Shown here in pieces: positions 1-6,566 of a stretch of DNA of 25,817 bases. The translations under genes were made by a program, and so were the position numbers. The notes under the pieces were generated by a model. It was not told the origin of the DNA. It made no database searches and was given only the letters and a program-made list of their open reading frames with translations. Numbering within the stretch: position 1 is the first letter of the stretch; each line of letters starts with the position of its first letter. The DNA is from JANXLS01 sp038227045 (GTDB taxonomy: Bacteria; Planctomycetota; SZUA-567; H5-PLA8), in the NCBI GenBank assembly GCA_038227045.1, contig JBBRQD010000083.1, positions 1-25,817 on the forward strand. Direction: 5' to 3'.

Positions 1-62
1 AGCGCCAGCGTAAAAAGGTCGTCGAGTGTCTGATTCCACTTCGCCAAATCGGGCTTGAGCAT
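1..62 (-). CDS. 5' end of an unidentified protein (partial)
   Basis: An open frame runs off the left edge and reads MLKPDLAKWNQTLDDLFTLA. The ATG at 62 is preceded by a strong Shine-Dalgarno sequence (GCAGGAG, AGGAG 8 bases from the ATG), which is the main reason to treat this 20-codon piece as a real gene start. The residues are too few to assign a family. It lies head-on in the same direction as the small membrane protein gene just upstream (stop at 128), so the two may share a transcript. Confidence comes only from the ribosome binding site and the open frame. Confidence 0.5.
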   Translation of the reverse strand, partial: MLKPDLAKWNQTLDDLFTLA

Positions 63-127
63 AGCGACAACTCCTGCCCCCCGATATAGAATCGACACCC
101 TTGGCATCGAAAAATAGTGTTTTCAGT

Positions 128-490
128 TTAGATTGGGTTTAAAAGCGCAACTGCGGCATTAAAACAGTAAGCCAACTTGAGAGACCAACATCGCTCACCC
201 TTGTTGACGACTCGCTGGTCTTTCCCATTGACGGTCCAGCATTCGCATTGTTCGCATGTCTGCGGCCAGCCCCAATTGTAATATTTTGCGCTGATAACTC
301 GATCATTTGCATCCACTTGGAAGGTTCGACCGAAAGTCCCCACAAGAATTAGTTCTCGCGTACCGCAAAATATTTGATCTTCGCGAGCAACACGCTCCAG
401 AGTTGGCCGCAGATTCAATCCCAGCACAATTCCTGCCGCCAGCATCATCGCCAGCGCAGTGCTAAGGTGGAATCGCGGCAGCCATTTCAT
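128..490 (-). CDS. Small membrane-anchored protein of PVC type, function unknown
   Basis: 120 residues starting MKWLPRFHLSTALAMMLAAG. One hydrophobic segment (about residues 10-27) directly follows a basic WLPRFHLSTA stretch, a start seen in many small planctomycetal membrane proteins of unknown role. A soluble part with a CEQCEC cluster and a second hydrophobic patch at the C-terminus (YCFNAAVALLNPI) follow. The frame stays open upstream to 631, but that extension lies inside the palindromic repeat array, so the internal ATG at 490 is preferred. There is no clear Shine-Dalgarno sequence. The small size and single anchor suggest an inner-membrane protein; no reaction can be assigned. Confidence 0.6.
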   Translation of the reverse strand: MKWLPRFHLSTALAMMLAAGIVLGLNLRPTLERVAREDQIFCGTRELILVGTFGRTFQVDANDRVISAKYYNWGWPQTCEQCECWTVNGKDQRVVNKGERCWSLKLAYCFNAAVALLNPI

Positions 491-497
491 CGCAGTG

Positions 498-700
498 TTT
501 TCAGTCCCGTAGGGACGTATGAAAATAGCCCAGCGCTTCAGCGCTGGGAAAAAGTATTGTACGAGAAAAAGTCCCGTCGGGACGGCTGAAAATAATCTCG
601 CGATTTTCAGCCGTCCCGACGGGACTTTCAATCCACTTACATTCTATTCCCAGCGCTGAAGCGCTGGGCTATTTTCAATCGTCCCTTTACGGGACTGAAA
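498..700. repeat. Large imperfect inverted repeat built of REP-like palindromes
   Basis: Six palindromes lie in mirror order. Short GTCCC-N3-GGGAC-type hairpins are at 504-516, 571-583, 613-625 and 681-695, and two copies of a CCCAGCGCT-TC/GA-AGCGCTGGG hairpin are at 529-548 and 649-668. The whole left arm (498-593) is the imperfect reverse complement of the right arm (603-700), with about 9 bases between them. It fills the gap between two minus-strand genes and could fold into one long cruciform or mRNA hairpin. It resembles the paired REP/BIME elements mobilised by REP-associated transposases, but no transposase is present in the window. It also creates false ORFs on both strands. Confidence 0.85.
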
Positions 701-717
701 CGGTCGCTTCGTTCCAA

Positions 718-2196
718 CTAATTCTTAATATCCTTCTTAACCACCTCTTTGCCAAGCGCCGTCTTCTCAATCGCCCCCTTATTCTTATCCGTCAATACCT
801 TCTGCTTCGCCACCAGCGCCGCGAGCATCTTTGCTGTCGCGGTCTGCTGATCGTTGAGCGTGTTGGCGATCGATGTTTGCAATGCGCCGGAACCGGCGTT
901 GGCGAAGGGCTTTTCCGACGGCGGGCGCGTGTTGAGGTGCGCTTTGATGGTCGCGTCGGTGCGGCGGTCCACGATGCGGCGATCGATTTCTTCCTCGATC
1001 ATCGTGCCGTACCAGTTCTCGCCGATCAGCAGTTCCTCGGCGTTCTTCGCATTCAGCGCGCTCGCGCGCGGCATGGCGCGCAGGTTCGCGCCGCGCGTGC
1101 CGATGAAATTATTTTTCTCAACGAGCAGGCACGCCTGCCCCGGATCGCGGTTCAGCAGCAGGCCGTCGCGGCAGTTTTCGAAGAGACAGCGGCGTACAAG
1201 CAGCGCCCACGGGCCTTCGTCGTACGCCGCGAAAATGCCGCCGCATTTCTTGAACGTGCAGTGTGTGAACAGCCCCGCGCCGGAGGCCAGCGCGTAATAT
1301 TTCGAATCGTTGAATTCGCAATTCGTCCACTGGCAGACGCCGCCGTTCTGCGCCACGTCCGCCGCTTTGAAGCGCGCGCCGTCGAGCTTGCTCAGCTCTG
1401 TTCCATAGAGGAGCAGATTGGCGTTGTCCTTGTCCTGTCCCGCGAATTCGACAGGCCGGCCGTTTTCACCGGCGACCAGCAGCGTGCCGTAAACCCACAC
1501 CGCGGCGCTCTTCGTCGGGTCGGGCGTGCCGGCCTGCAAAGGCTTGGTCGCGTTCGCGTCCGCGCGCATAAGGACGGTCGCGCCCGCGTTGATTTTTAGC
1601 GTGATTTTCGCGGGCACGATCAGCACGCCGCGAATGAGATGCGGCAGCGTTTCGGCCTTCAGTTCGGTGTTGGCCTGAAGCGTGCCGGTCAGCACCGATG
1701 CATAGCCCGGCTCAGTGACCGGTTTGGACGGCAGAGCAAGGCGCGCGTCGGCAACAGGGTCGGGTTCGACATTTTTCAGAGGCTTGGGCGTGGAAGAGTC
1801 CGAGGCAGTTCGGGACCGGGACGGTCCCGCCACGTTCTTGATAATCTCTTCATCGAGGCTGGCATCGACATGCAATTCAACTGGCGCTTCCGCAGTCTTC
1901 ACGGCGGGCGCAGCCGTTGCAGGCTTCGACTTTTCAATCTTCTTTTCAATCGGCTTTACGACAGGCGGCAATTCGACGACATCTGCGGCTTTTGAAAACT
2001 CCGGCGGCAACGGATCAGCCGAATCGCCCGGTTCCTCTTTCTCCGGATCTGCCAAATCTTTACCCGTCACCGGCGCAGCGGGAGTGCGTGGTTCGGCGTC
2101 GGATGCGCCCAGAGCGCCCGCACACAGCCCAGCGGCAAAGAGCGCCACGCCGAGCCTCAAACCCATTCTGGCAATCAAAGACGTTTTCGTTCTCAC
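718..2196 (-). CDS. Exported protein with a right-handed beta-helix region
   Basis: 492 residues. The GTG at 2196 is chosen because GGAGG lies 8 bases upstream and it gives a textbook signal peptide (MRTKTSLIAR, hydrophobic LGVALFAAGLCAGALGA). A Pro/Lys/Ala/Glu-rich linker to about residue 155 looks disordered. Residues ~165-390 show parallel beta-helix-like turns: repeated short strands with Cys/Asn stacks (CQWTNCEFND, FTHCTFKKCGG, VRRCLFENCRDG, VEKNNFIGTRG), as in right-handed beta-helix (NosD/pectate-lyase-like) proteins. The C-terminus is a Lys/Ala-rich helix. It is probably a periplasmic or surface protein. The substrate is unknown and no catalytic residues were recognised. The pseudopilin gene lies 113 bases upstream in the same direction, so the two may form an operon. 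Confidence 0.75.
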   Translation of the reverse strand: MRTKTSLIARMGLRLGVALFAAGLCAGALGASDAEPRTPAAPVTGKDLADPEKEEPGDSADPLPPEFSKAADVVELPPVVKPIEKKIEKSKPATAAPAVKTAEAPVELHVDASLDEEIIKNVAGPSRSRTASDSSTPKPLKNVEPDPVADARLALPSKPVTEPGYASVLTGTLQANTELKAETLPHLIRGVLIVPAKITLKINAGATVLMRADANATKPLQAGTPDPTKSAAVWVYGTLLVAGENGRPVEFAGQDKDNANLLLYGTELSKLDGARFKAADVAQNGGVCQWTNCEFNDSKYYALASGAGLFTHCTFKKCGGIFAAYDEGPWALLVRRCLFENCRDGLLLNRDPGQACLLVEKNNFIGTRGANLRAMPRASALNAKNAEELLIGENWYGTMIEEEIDRRIVDRRTDATIKAHLNTRPPSEKPFANAGSGALQTSIANTLNDQQTATAKMLAALVAKQKVLTDKNKGAIEKTALGKEVVKKDIKN

Positions 2197-2273
2197 GCGA
2201 CACACCTCCGAAAACACGGATTTCCGTGTTAGCTTTATCGGTAGCGCGGCTGCGGAACTTTAACAGCACTCAT

Positions 2274-2301
2274 GGGGAAAAGGAGACTGGGAGACAAGAA
2301 G
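2274..2301. repeat. GGAGAC-type short repeat, left copy
   Basis: The sequence GGAGACTGGGAGACAAG, preceded by CATGGGGAAAA, lies just after the pseudopilin stop codon. A longer, inverted version of the same motif lies just upstream of the start of that gene (3123-3167). Low complexity makes independent origin possible. Confidence 0.5.
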
Positions 2302-2309
2302 AAAACGGT

Positions 2310-3047
2310 TCAGCGGCAGAAACTGTCCCAATCGGCGAGGTCCTGCAATTGCATCTTATTCTCCACCGACATTGTTCCTTGAAGTTTGTTGTGCGAAAAG
2401 ATATCTGGATCAACTATTAAAATGCCGGCGTCGTCCTTGCCAAGATCATTTGAAATTGTTAGAGGCTCGAACGACACACTTCCCCCTGCGCTGAGAACAT
2501 TTTGTCCCGCGTCCTTGCCGTGATTATCTGAAGTCCCTTTGGGTCCGGCCCCCTTGTGATCCGCCAAAATAATAACGCGAGAATTTATCGACGTGTGGCC
2601 TGGCGAATAACCATACGACGTTGAATATTTAATAGGAGTGCCTGGCAATTCTTCCTGAAAATGTGTCCCTTTTTCTCCAGGCCAATTTGCTGCCTTAGAT
2701 GGTGCGATTTTCAGCATATTCGAGTTGTGCCCGTATTTTGGCGGACAGTAAAAGATACGAATATCGTCGACGTAATTGCGATACAAAATATTCAACGCCT
2801 CTTGCGCATCTCCATCCAATAAGGGATTTTTTCCCTCAGCCGCACGCGTCGGGTACATCAAGAAATCCGTCTCATACATCGTCATGGCCTTGTGAATTTG
2901 TCCCATGTTTTGTCCGCAGGTGGTACGACGCGAGCAGGTATGATTGCGTTGAAAATATGGTGTCAAAAAGAATGCGACACCTGTGGCGATGGCAATGATC
3001 GCGATCACTTCAAGAAGCGTCATGCCAGAAGTTTTCACGTTGGACAT
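2310..3047 (-). CDS. Type IV pilin-like / type II secretion G-type pseudopilin-like protein
   Basis: 245 residues with a clear prepilin N-terminus. The leader MSNVKTSG is followed by MTLLEVIAIIAIATGVAFF, so peptidase cleavage is expected after Gly8, with Glu at mature position 5. The frame opens further upstream at a TTG, but the ATG at 3047 has GAGGA about 8 bases before it and gives the usual short leader. The soluble domain has the N-terminal helix continuing to QIHKAMTMYETDFLMYP, like planctomycetal DUF1559/GspG-type proteins, then CPP and GSVSFEPL near the C-terminus. Base composition is visibly more AT-rich than the neighbours. No pilus or secretion genes adjoin it, so it is an orphan pseudopilin here; partners are presumably elsewhere. 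Confidence 0.8.
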   Translation of the reverse strand: MSNVKTSGMTLLEVIAIIAIATGVAFFLTPYFQRNHTCSRRTTCGQNMGQIHKAMTMYETDFLMYPTRAAEGKNPLLDGDAQEALNILYRNYVDDIRIFYCPPKYGHNSNMLKIAPSKAANWPGEKGTHFQEELPGTPIKYSTSYGYSPGHTSINSRVIILADHKGAGPKGTSDNHGKDAGQNVLSAGGSVSFEPLTISNDLGKDDAGILIVDPDIFSHNKLQGTMSVENKMQLQDLADWDSFCR

Positions 3048-3122
3048 ATTGAATTTCCTCAATTATTGAACAACATCGCCCATTCAATACCCTCTACGAA
3101 CTTGCGGCCTTTGAGTTCGGCG

Positions 3123-3167
3123 TCTTCTCTCCTTGTCTCCAAGTCTCCAAGTCTCCCGGTCTCCATG
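3123..3167. repeat. GTCTCC-type short tandem repeat, right copy
   Basis: Near-tandem units TTGTCTCC, AAGTCTCC, AAGTCTCC, CGGTCTCC. The reverse complement reads CATGGAGACCGGGAGAC and onwards, matching the copy at 2274-2301 in opposite orientation. Together they flank the pseudopilin gene. It lies in the 222-base gap between that gene and the antitoxin-like gene. Confidence 0.6.
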
Positions 3168-3232
3168 TCTGCCGTTCCGTCCACACGTGCACGCTTTTCC
3201 CAGAATCGAGTACCGCACTTGCCTGATTCTCA

Positions 3233-3260
3233 TTGAAGTCAACCCGAAAGCCGGTAATAT
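3233..3260 (+). promoter_or_regulatory. Candidate sigma-70 promoter for the antitoxin-like gene
   Basis: TTGAAG (3233-3238) and TAATAT (3255-3260) are spaced by 16 bases. The -10 element is only 9 bases before the ATG, which would give an almost leaderless transcript; this fits the absence of a Shine-Dalgarno sequence. Prediction from motif matching only. Confidence 0.35.
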
Positions 3261-3269
3261 CAAATCGCC

Positions 3270-3455
3270 ATGACTAACAAGCAAATCGTGCTCGACCTCC
3301 TTGACCGCCTGCCCACTAACGCTTCGCTTCACGAGATCGCGCGCGAGGTCGATTTCATTGCTGCCGTGCGCGAGGGGCTCAAAGAACTCGAACGTGGCGA
3401 AGAAATACCGGTCGAACAAATCGAGCAGGAACTGCCGGCGTGGATTATTAAGTAG
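3270..3455 (+). CDS. Antitoxin-like small protein of a RelE/ParE-type module
   Basis: 61 residues, MTNKQIVLDLLDRLPTNASL at the N-terminus and a C-terminus with REGLKELERGEEIP followed by an acidic helix ending PAWIIK. The pattern (helix with LLDRLP, IAREVDFIAAVREGL, then GEEIP) is that of small antitoxins encoded ahead of ParE/RelE-type toxins, which bind the toxin through their C-terminus and repress the promoter. It is followed at once by a toxin remnant in the -1 frame that lacks a start and a middle. If this reading is right, it is an orphan antitoxin, kept either for repression or by chance. The family call rests on residue pattern and context. Confidence 0.6.
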   Translation: MTNKQIVLDLLDRLPTNASLHEIAREVDFIAAVREGLKELERGEEIPVEQIEQELPAWIIK

Positions 3456-3604
3456 TCCTGTCACCGTCGGCGCGGAAGGACATTCGCGAAATCGCCGTCA
3501 AGAAATACCGCGTAATCTACCGAGTTGATCATGCGTGTCAAAAAATCAAAATAGTTCGATTTTGGCACAGCGCCCCAAACAATCCCGAATTGCCTGTCGA
3601 ATGA
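3452..3604 (+). pseudogene. Remnant of a ParE/RelE-type toxin
   Basis: Starting just inside the antitoxin stop, the frame reads VVLSPSARKDIREI, which looks like a ParE N-terminus. It then runs directly into KKYRVIYRVD...KIVRFWHSAPNN, which looks like a RelE/ParE C-terminus (the YRVIYR strand and the final H). The central helices, about 40-45 residues, are absent. There is no ATG, GTG or TTG start in frame after the stop at 3449, and the stop is at 3602-3604. An intact toxin is about 90-100 residues; this is 50. The best reading is an internally deleted, non-functional gene; a translational frameshift from the antitoxin is the other possibility. Confidence 0.55.
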
Positions 3605-3641
3605 TTTCAGTCGCTTTTATCAGCCGCCGCAACCTTCTCTC

Positions 3642-3670
3642 TTGACTCCCCCATTCCTTTAAGTTATTGT
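3642..3670 (+). promoter_or_regulatory. Candidate sigma-70 promoter upstream of rnc
   Basis: TTGACT (3642-3647) is followed after 17 bases by TATTGT (3665-3670), about 120 bases ahead of the rnc start. It would drive the plus-strand run rnc, PII-like gene and aroDE. Motif match only. Confidence 0.35.
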
Positions 3671-3791
3671 CGGCACCAGAATTTGGCGCGGGCACGAAGC
3701 CTGCGGTACGAGTTTCCTTTTAAGAGAATGCGCTCAACGAGGCTGGCCGTAAATCGCCCGCCTCTTTGAGCCTGTTCTCCAAGAAAGAGCG

Positions 3792-4586
3792 ATGGCGACG
3801 ACGATTATTCTCCGTTCCGAAAAACCCATTTCGGACACCAGCTTTCTGCGATTGCAGGACCGCATCGGTTACCTTTTCAACAATCCCAGCCTGCTCGAAC
3901 GCGCGTTGACGCATCCATCGAGCACCTCGCACGCCAACAGCGACAACGAACGCATGGAGTTTCTCGGCGATTCGGTCGTCAATCTGTGCGTCGCCCAGGC
4001 GCTCTACGAGTGGCATCCGGATTGGAACGAAGGCGATCTGACCAAAGTCAAATCCTGCGTCGTCAGCACCACGGGCCTCGCCCGCGCCGCGGAACTGATC
4101 GGCCTGCGCGATGTCGGGCGTTTCGGCAAAGGACTGCCGCCGCACGAACCGCTGCCGCCGAGCGTCTACGCCAATCTCTTCGAAGCCGTCACGGCCGCCG
4201 TGTATCTCGACAGCGGGCTCGAAGCGGCCCGCGCGTTCGTGCTGCGCATCCTCGGCCCCGAAATGCGCGTCTGCGCCGAAGCCGGCGGTGATCCCAATCC
4301 CAAATCGTCGTTGCAGCACACCGCCCAGAAGATCTGCGGCGTCACGCCGCACTACGCGGTCGTCGGCACCACCGGCCCCGACCACGGAAAAATATTCGAA
4401 GTCTGCTGCCACATCGGCAAACGCGTGTTCCCCGTCGGCAAAGGCAAGAGCAAGAAGGAAGCCGAGCAGGACGCCGCCAGCCGCGCGCTTGAAATTCTGG
4501 TGTGCGAAGCCGCGCAAAAGGCCGATGAGCAGCGCAAGATAAAGGAAATCGCACGAGTGATCGAGGAAGCGACCGATAGTTTGTAA
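3792..4586 (+). CDS. rnc: Ribonuclease III
   Basis: 264 residues. It is a double-strand-specific endoribonuclease that processes rRNA precursors and other RNA duplexes in the cytoplasm. The RNase III domain (about 20-160) carries the signature NERMEFLGDS (52-61; Glu53, Glu56 and Asp60 match E. coli 38, 41 and 45). The second acidic cluster reads YANLFEAVTAAVYLD, so Glu131 matches E. coli Glu117, but Asn128 stands where E. coli has Asp114. A dsRNA-binding domain (about 167-238) shows PKSSLQ, GPDH and KGKSKKEAEQDAAS. The C-terminal helix is about 25 residues longer than in the E. coli enzyme (226). The ATG is preceded only by a weak AAGAAAGAG. It is first in a run with the PII-like gene and aroDE. 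Confidence 0.93.
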   Translation: MATTIILRSEKPISDTSFLRLQDRIGYLFNNPSLLERALTHPSSTSHANSDNERMEFLGDSVVNLCVAQALYEWHPDWNEGDLTKVKSCVVSTTGLARAAELIGLRDVGRFGKGLPPHEPLPPSVYANLFEAVTAAVYLDSGLEAARAFVLRILGPEMRVCAEAGGDPNPKSSLQHTAQKICGVTPHYAVVGTTGPDHGKIFEVCCHIGKRVFPVGKGKSKKEAEQDAASRALEILVCEAAQKADEQRKIKEIARVIEEATDSL

Positions 4587-4592
4587 GACAAC

Positions 4593-4627
4593 GGTTTCAA
4601 ATTCCAGGTTTCAGGTTTCAAGTTCTT
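4593..4627. repeat. TTTCAGGTTTCAAG-type intergenic repeat
   Basis: The short gap between rnc and the PII-like gene is filled by the low-complexity run GGTTTCAAATTCCAGG, TTTCAGGTTTCAAG. Runs of this type recur between genes in many environmental bacterial genomes (recalled, not searched here). It extends a false TTG start ahead of the PII-like gene. Confidence 0.5.
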
Positions 4628-4640
4628 GGGGGCGGCGGCG

Positions 4641-4958
4641 ATGAAGAAATTCAAGGCGTACATCAAGCCGTTCAAGCTCGAACCGCTGTTGAACAGTCTG
4701 CCGCGCAAGGGTATTTTCGAAGTGCTCATTTCGGAAGTGCGCGGCTACGGCCGCCAAAAAGGACAGCTCGAATTGTATTCCGGCGCCGAATACGAATGGA
4801 CGTTTCTGCCCAAAGCCCGCATCGAGATTTATTGCGACGACAGCGCCGTAGCCGGCGTCGAATCCGCGCTGATCGACAACGCCCGCACGGGACGCATCGG
4901 CGATGGAAAAATAGTGATACAGCCATTGGAACAAGTCGAGCCGATCGGCGCCGAATAG
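4641..4958 (+). CDS. glnB: PII-type nitrogen regulatory protein, C-terminus divergent
   Basis: 105 residues, aligning without gaps to E. coli GlnB through Lys90. MKKFKAYIKPFKLE matches the first strand, GRQKG is at 37-41, Tyr46 and Tyr51 (AEY, the uridylylation site) lie in the T-loop, and the B-loop is TGRIGDGK (83-90). PII proteins sense ATP/ADP and 2-oxoglutarate and bind nitrogen-metabolism targets. The tail reads QPLEQVEPIGAE: Arg101 and Arg103, which contact ATP phosphates in E. coli, are replaced by Pro and Gly, and the last 7 residues are absent. No ammonium transporter or glutamine synthetase adjoins. ATG 4641 is chosen over an upstream TTG (4626) because it matches the family N-terminus. 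It is 12 bases upstream of aroDE, suggesting co-transcription. Confidence 0.85.
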   Translation: MKKFKAYIKPFKLEPLLNSLPRKGIFEVLISEVRGYGRQKGQLELYSGAEYEWTFLPKARIEIYCDDSAVAGVESALIDNARTGRIGDGKIVIQPLEQVEPIGAE

Positions 4959-4970
4959 CATTCAATTTCT

Positions 4971-6500
4971 ATGAATCCAAAACCATCAATCTGCGTCGCC
5001 ACGCACCACGCCTCAATTCAAGACCTGTTAAACGACGCCGAATTCCGCTCGCTCGCCAACCGCGAAGGTTTTCTCGTTGAACTGCGCCTCGATTTTTTCA
5101 ACGATCTTTCGGACGAAACCCTGCAACAAGCACTCGCCGTGTTCGCACCGAATGCGCTGGTGACGTTTCGTCATCCATTAGAAGGTGGCAAGCAGCCTGA
5201 CGTGACCGACGCCGAGCGTCTGCGCTATCTGCAACGCGCGGCGAATCACGGCGTGAAATACATCGACATCGAAGCGCGCACGCCGCGCGACGGATTTGAT
5301 AAGCGCGGTGCGAAATTGATTCTGAGTTATCACGATTTTGAAAAAGTGCCGGACGAAGCGACACTGTATTCCAAAATCTGGCAACCGATGCAGGCACAGC
5401 CTGGCGTCGACGTCGTGAAAATAGCGCTTATGCCAAAATCGGTGGACGATACGTCTATCGCTCTGAGTCTATATTCCGGCTGCAACGATAATAGCGTGCG
5501 CGCTTCCACACTTATATTGTGCATGGGCGAAACCGGATTGTGGACGCGTGTACTGGCTGGTTTTTTTGGGGCGCCCTTCACGTATGCGCGCGGCGAAGGC
5601 GCGCCCGGCACTGCGCCGGGACAGCCGACATGGCGCGAACTCGACGAACTCTACCGATTCCGAGATATCGACAAATCGTGGAACGTGTATGGCGTGATTG
5701 GCAACCCCATAGGTCATTCGCTTTCGCCGCTGATGCACAATTCCGCGTTTGCAGAATTGGGGCTGCCCTGTGTTTATATTCCGTTTAAAGTCGAAGGCAA
5801 AGTTTGGGGATTTTTTCAAGATGTGGGCCAATATATTCTTCAGGGCGCGTCGATCACCATTCCACATAAAGAAAGTATTATCACAGGATGCCATGAAGTC
5901 GATCCGGTCGCACAGGCCATCGGTGCGGTGAATACTCTGAAACACTTCGATTATGCTGACGAAGGTTATACCGGCTCCAACACCGACGCCCCCGCCGCCG
6001 CCGATTGCCTCGAATCCGCGCTCGGCACATTGAAAGACAAACACGTCCTCATCCTCGGCGCCGGTGGCGCCGCGCGTGCAGTCGCCGTCGGTGTCAAAGA
6101 ACGTGGCGCCCGCGTCAGCATGCTTAACCGAACGCGCGAACGCGCCGAAGCGCTTGCGGAAGAATTGGGCGCGACCGTCGTGTCGCACGACGACCTCAGT
6201 GCGCTGAGAATCGATGCCATCGTCAACACCACGCCGATTGGAATGTACCCCAACGTCGATGCGTCGCCGCTTGAAGAAAATCAAATACCTAAAGGTTGCC
6301 TTGTCTTCGACACCGTGTATAATCCCCTGCGTACACGATTATTGGAATTGGCGGAAAAGCGCGGCTGCAAAACGGTCGAAGGACTCGAAATGTTCATCGG
6401 CCAGGGCGTGCGCCAGTTCGAATTGTGGACCGGAAAAGCCGCGCCGCGCGAACTGATGCGGCGTGTCGTGCTCGACGCCTTGAAGAAGCGCCAGAAATAA
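4971..6500 (+). CDS. aroDE: Bifunctional 3-dehydroquinate dehydratase (type I) / shikimate dehydrogenase
   Basis: 509 residues. It catalyses two successive steps of the shikimate pathway to aromatic amino acids: 3-dehydroquinate to 3-dehydroshikimate, then NADPH-dependent reduction to shikimate. Residues 1-225 are type I dehydratase: ELRLDFF (37-43), general-base His121 in ILSYHDF, Schiff-base Lys150 in DVVKIALMP. Residues 238-509 are shikimate dehydrogenase: GNPIGHSLSPLMHN, catalytic Lys300 in TIPHK, Asn337-Thr-Asp339, dinucleotide loop GAGGAARA (363-370), NRTRERA (386-392, a pattern favouring NADPH) and GQGVRQFELW. Fused AroDE proteins are known from plants, Chlamydiae and Planctomycetes. 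No Shine-Dalgarno sequence is visible in the 12-base gap to the PII-like gene, which fits coupling. Confidence 0.95.
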   Translation: MNPKPSICVATHHASIQDLLNDAEFRSLANREGFLVELRLDFFNDLSDETLQQALAVFAPNALVTFRHPLEGGKQPDVTDAERLRYLQRAANHGVKYIDIEARTPRDGFDKRGAKLILSYHDFEKVPDEATLYSKIWQPMQAQPGVDVVKIALMPKSVDDTSIALSLYSGCNDNSVRASTLILCMGETGLWTRVLAGFFGAPFTYARGEGAPGTAPGQPTWRELDELYRFRDIDKSWNVYGVIGNPIGHSLSPLMHNSAFAELGLPCVYIPFKVEGKVWGFFQDVGQYILQGASITIPHKESIITGCHEVDPVAQAIGAVNTLKHFDYADEGYTGSNTDAPAAADCLESALGTLKDKHVLILGAGGAARAVAVGVKERGARVSMLNRTRERAEALAEELGATVVSHDDLSALRIDAIVNTTPIGMYPNVDASPLEENQIPKGCLVFDTVYNPLRTRLLELAEKRGCKTVEGLEMFIGQGVRQFELWTGKAAPRELMRRVVLDALKKRQK

Positions 6501-6558
6501 GTTCGTAGTCCCGCCTTCAGGCGGCTCCCAAAGACCGCCTAAAGGCGGAACTACGAAC
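6501..6558. repeat. Nested palindromic repeat (GTTCGTAGT...ACTACGAAC)
   Basis: Outer arms GTTCGTAGT (6501-6509) and ACTACGAAC (6550-6558) enclose two small hairpins, CCGCCT-TC-AGGCGG (6511-6524) and CCGCCT-AA-AGGCGG (6535-6548). It starts on the base after the aroDE stop codon and ends 8 bases before the next ATG. It could end or process the aroDE transcript. On the minus strand it translates as VVPPLGG...PPEGGTTN, a known source of spurious ORFs in such genomes (from memory). Confidence 0.8.
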
Positions 6559-6566
6559 CGATTCGG

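Noticed and set aside
491..631. N-terminal extension of the small membrane protein to 631
   Set aside because: It lies wholly within the palindromic array; the ATG at 490 gives a family-like start.
498..700. CRISPR array
   Set aside because: Repeats are palindromes in mirror order without uniform spacers, and no cas genes are near.
3720..4517. 265-codon open frame on the minus strand opposite rnc
   Set aside because: Antisense to the RNase III signature; low-information residue pattern.
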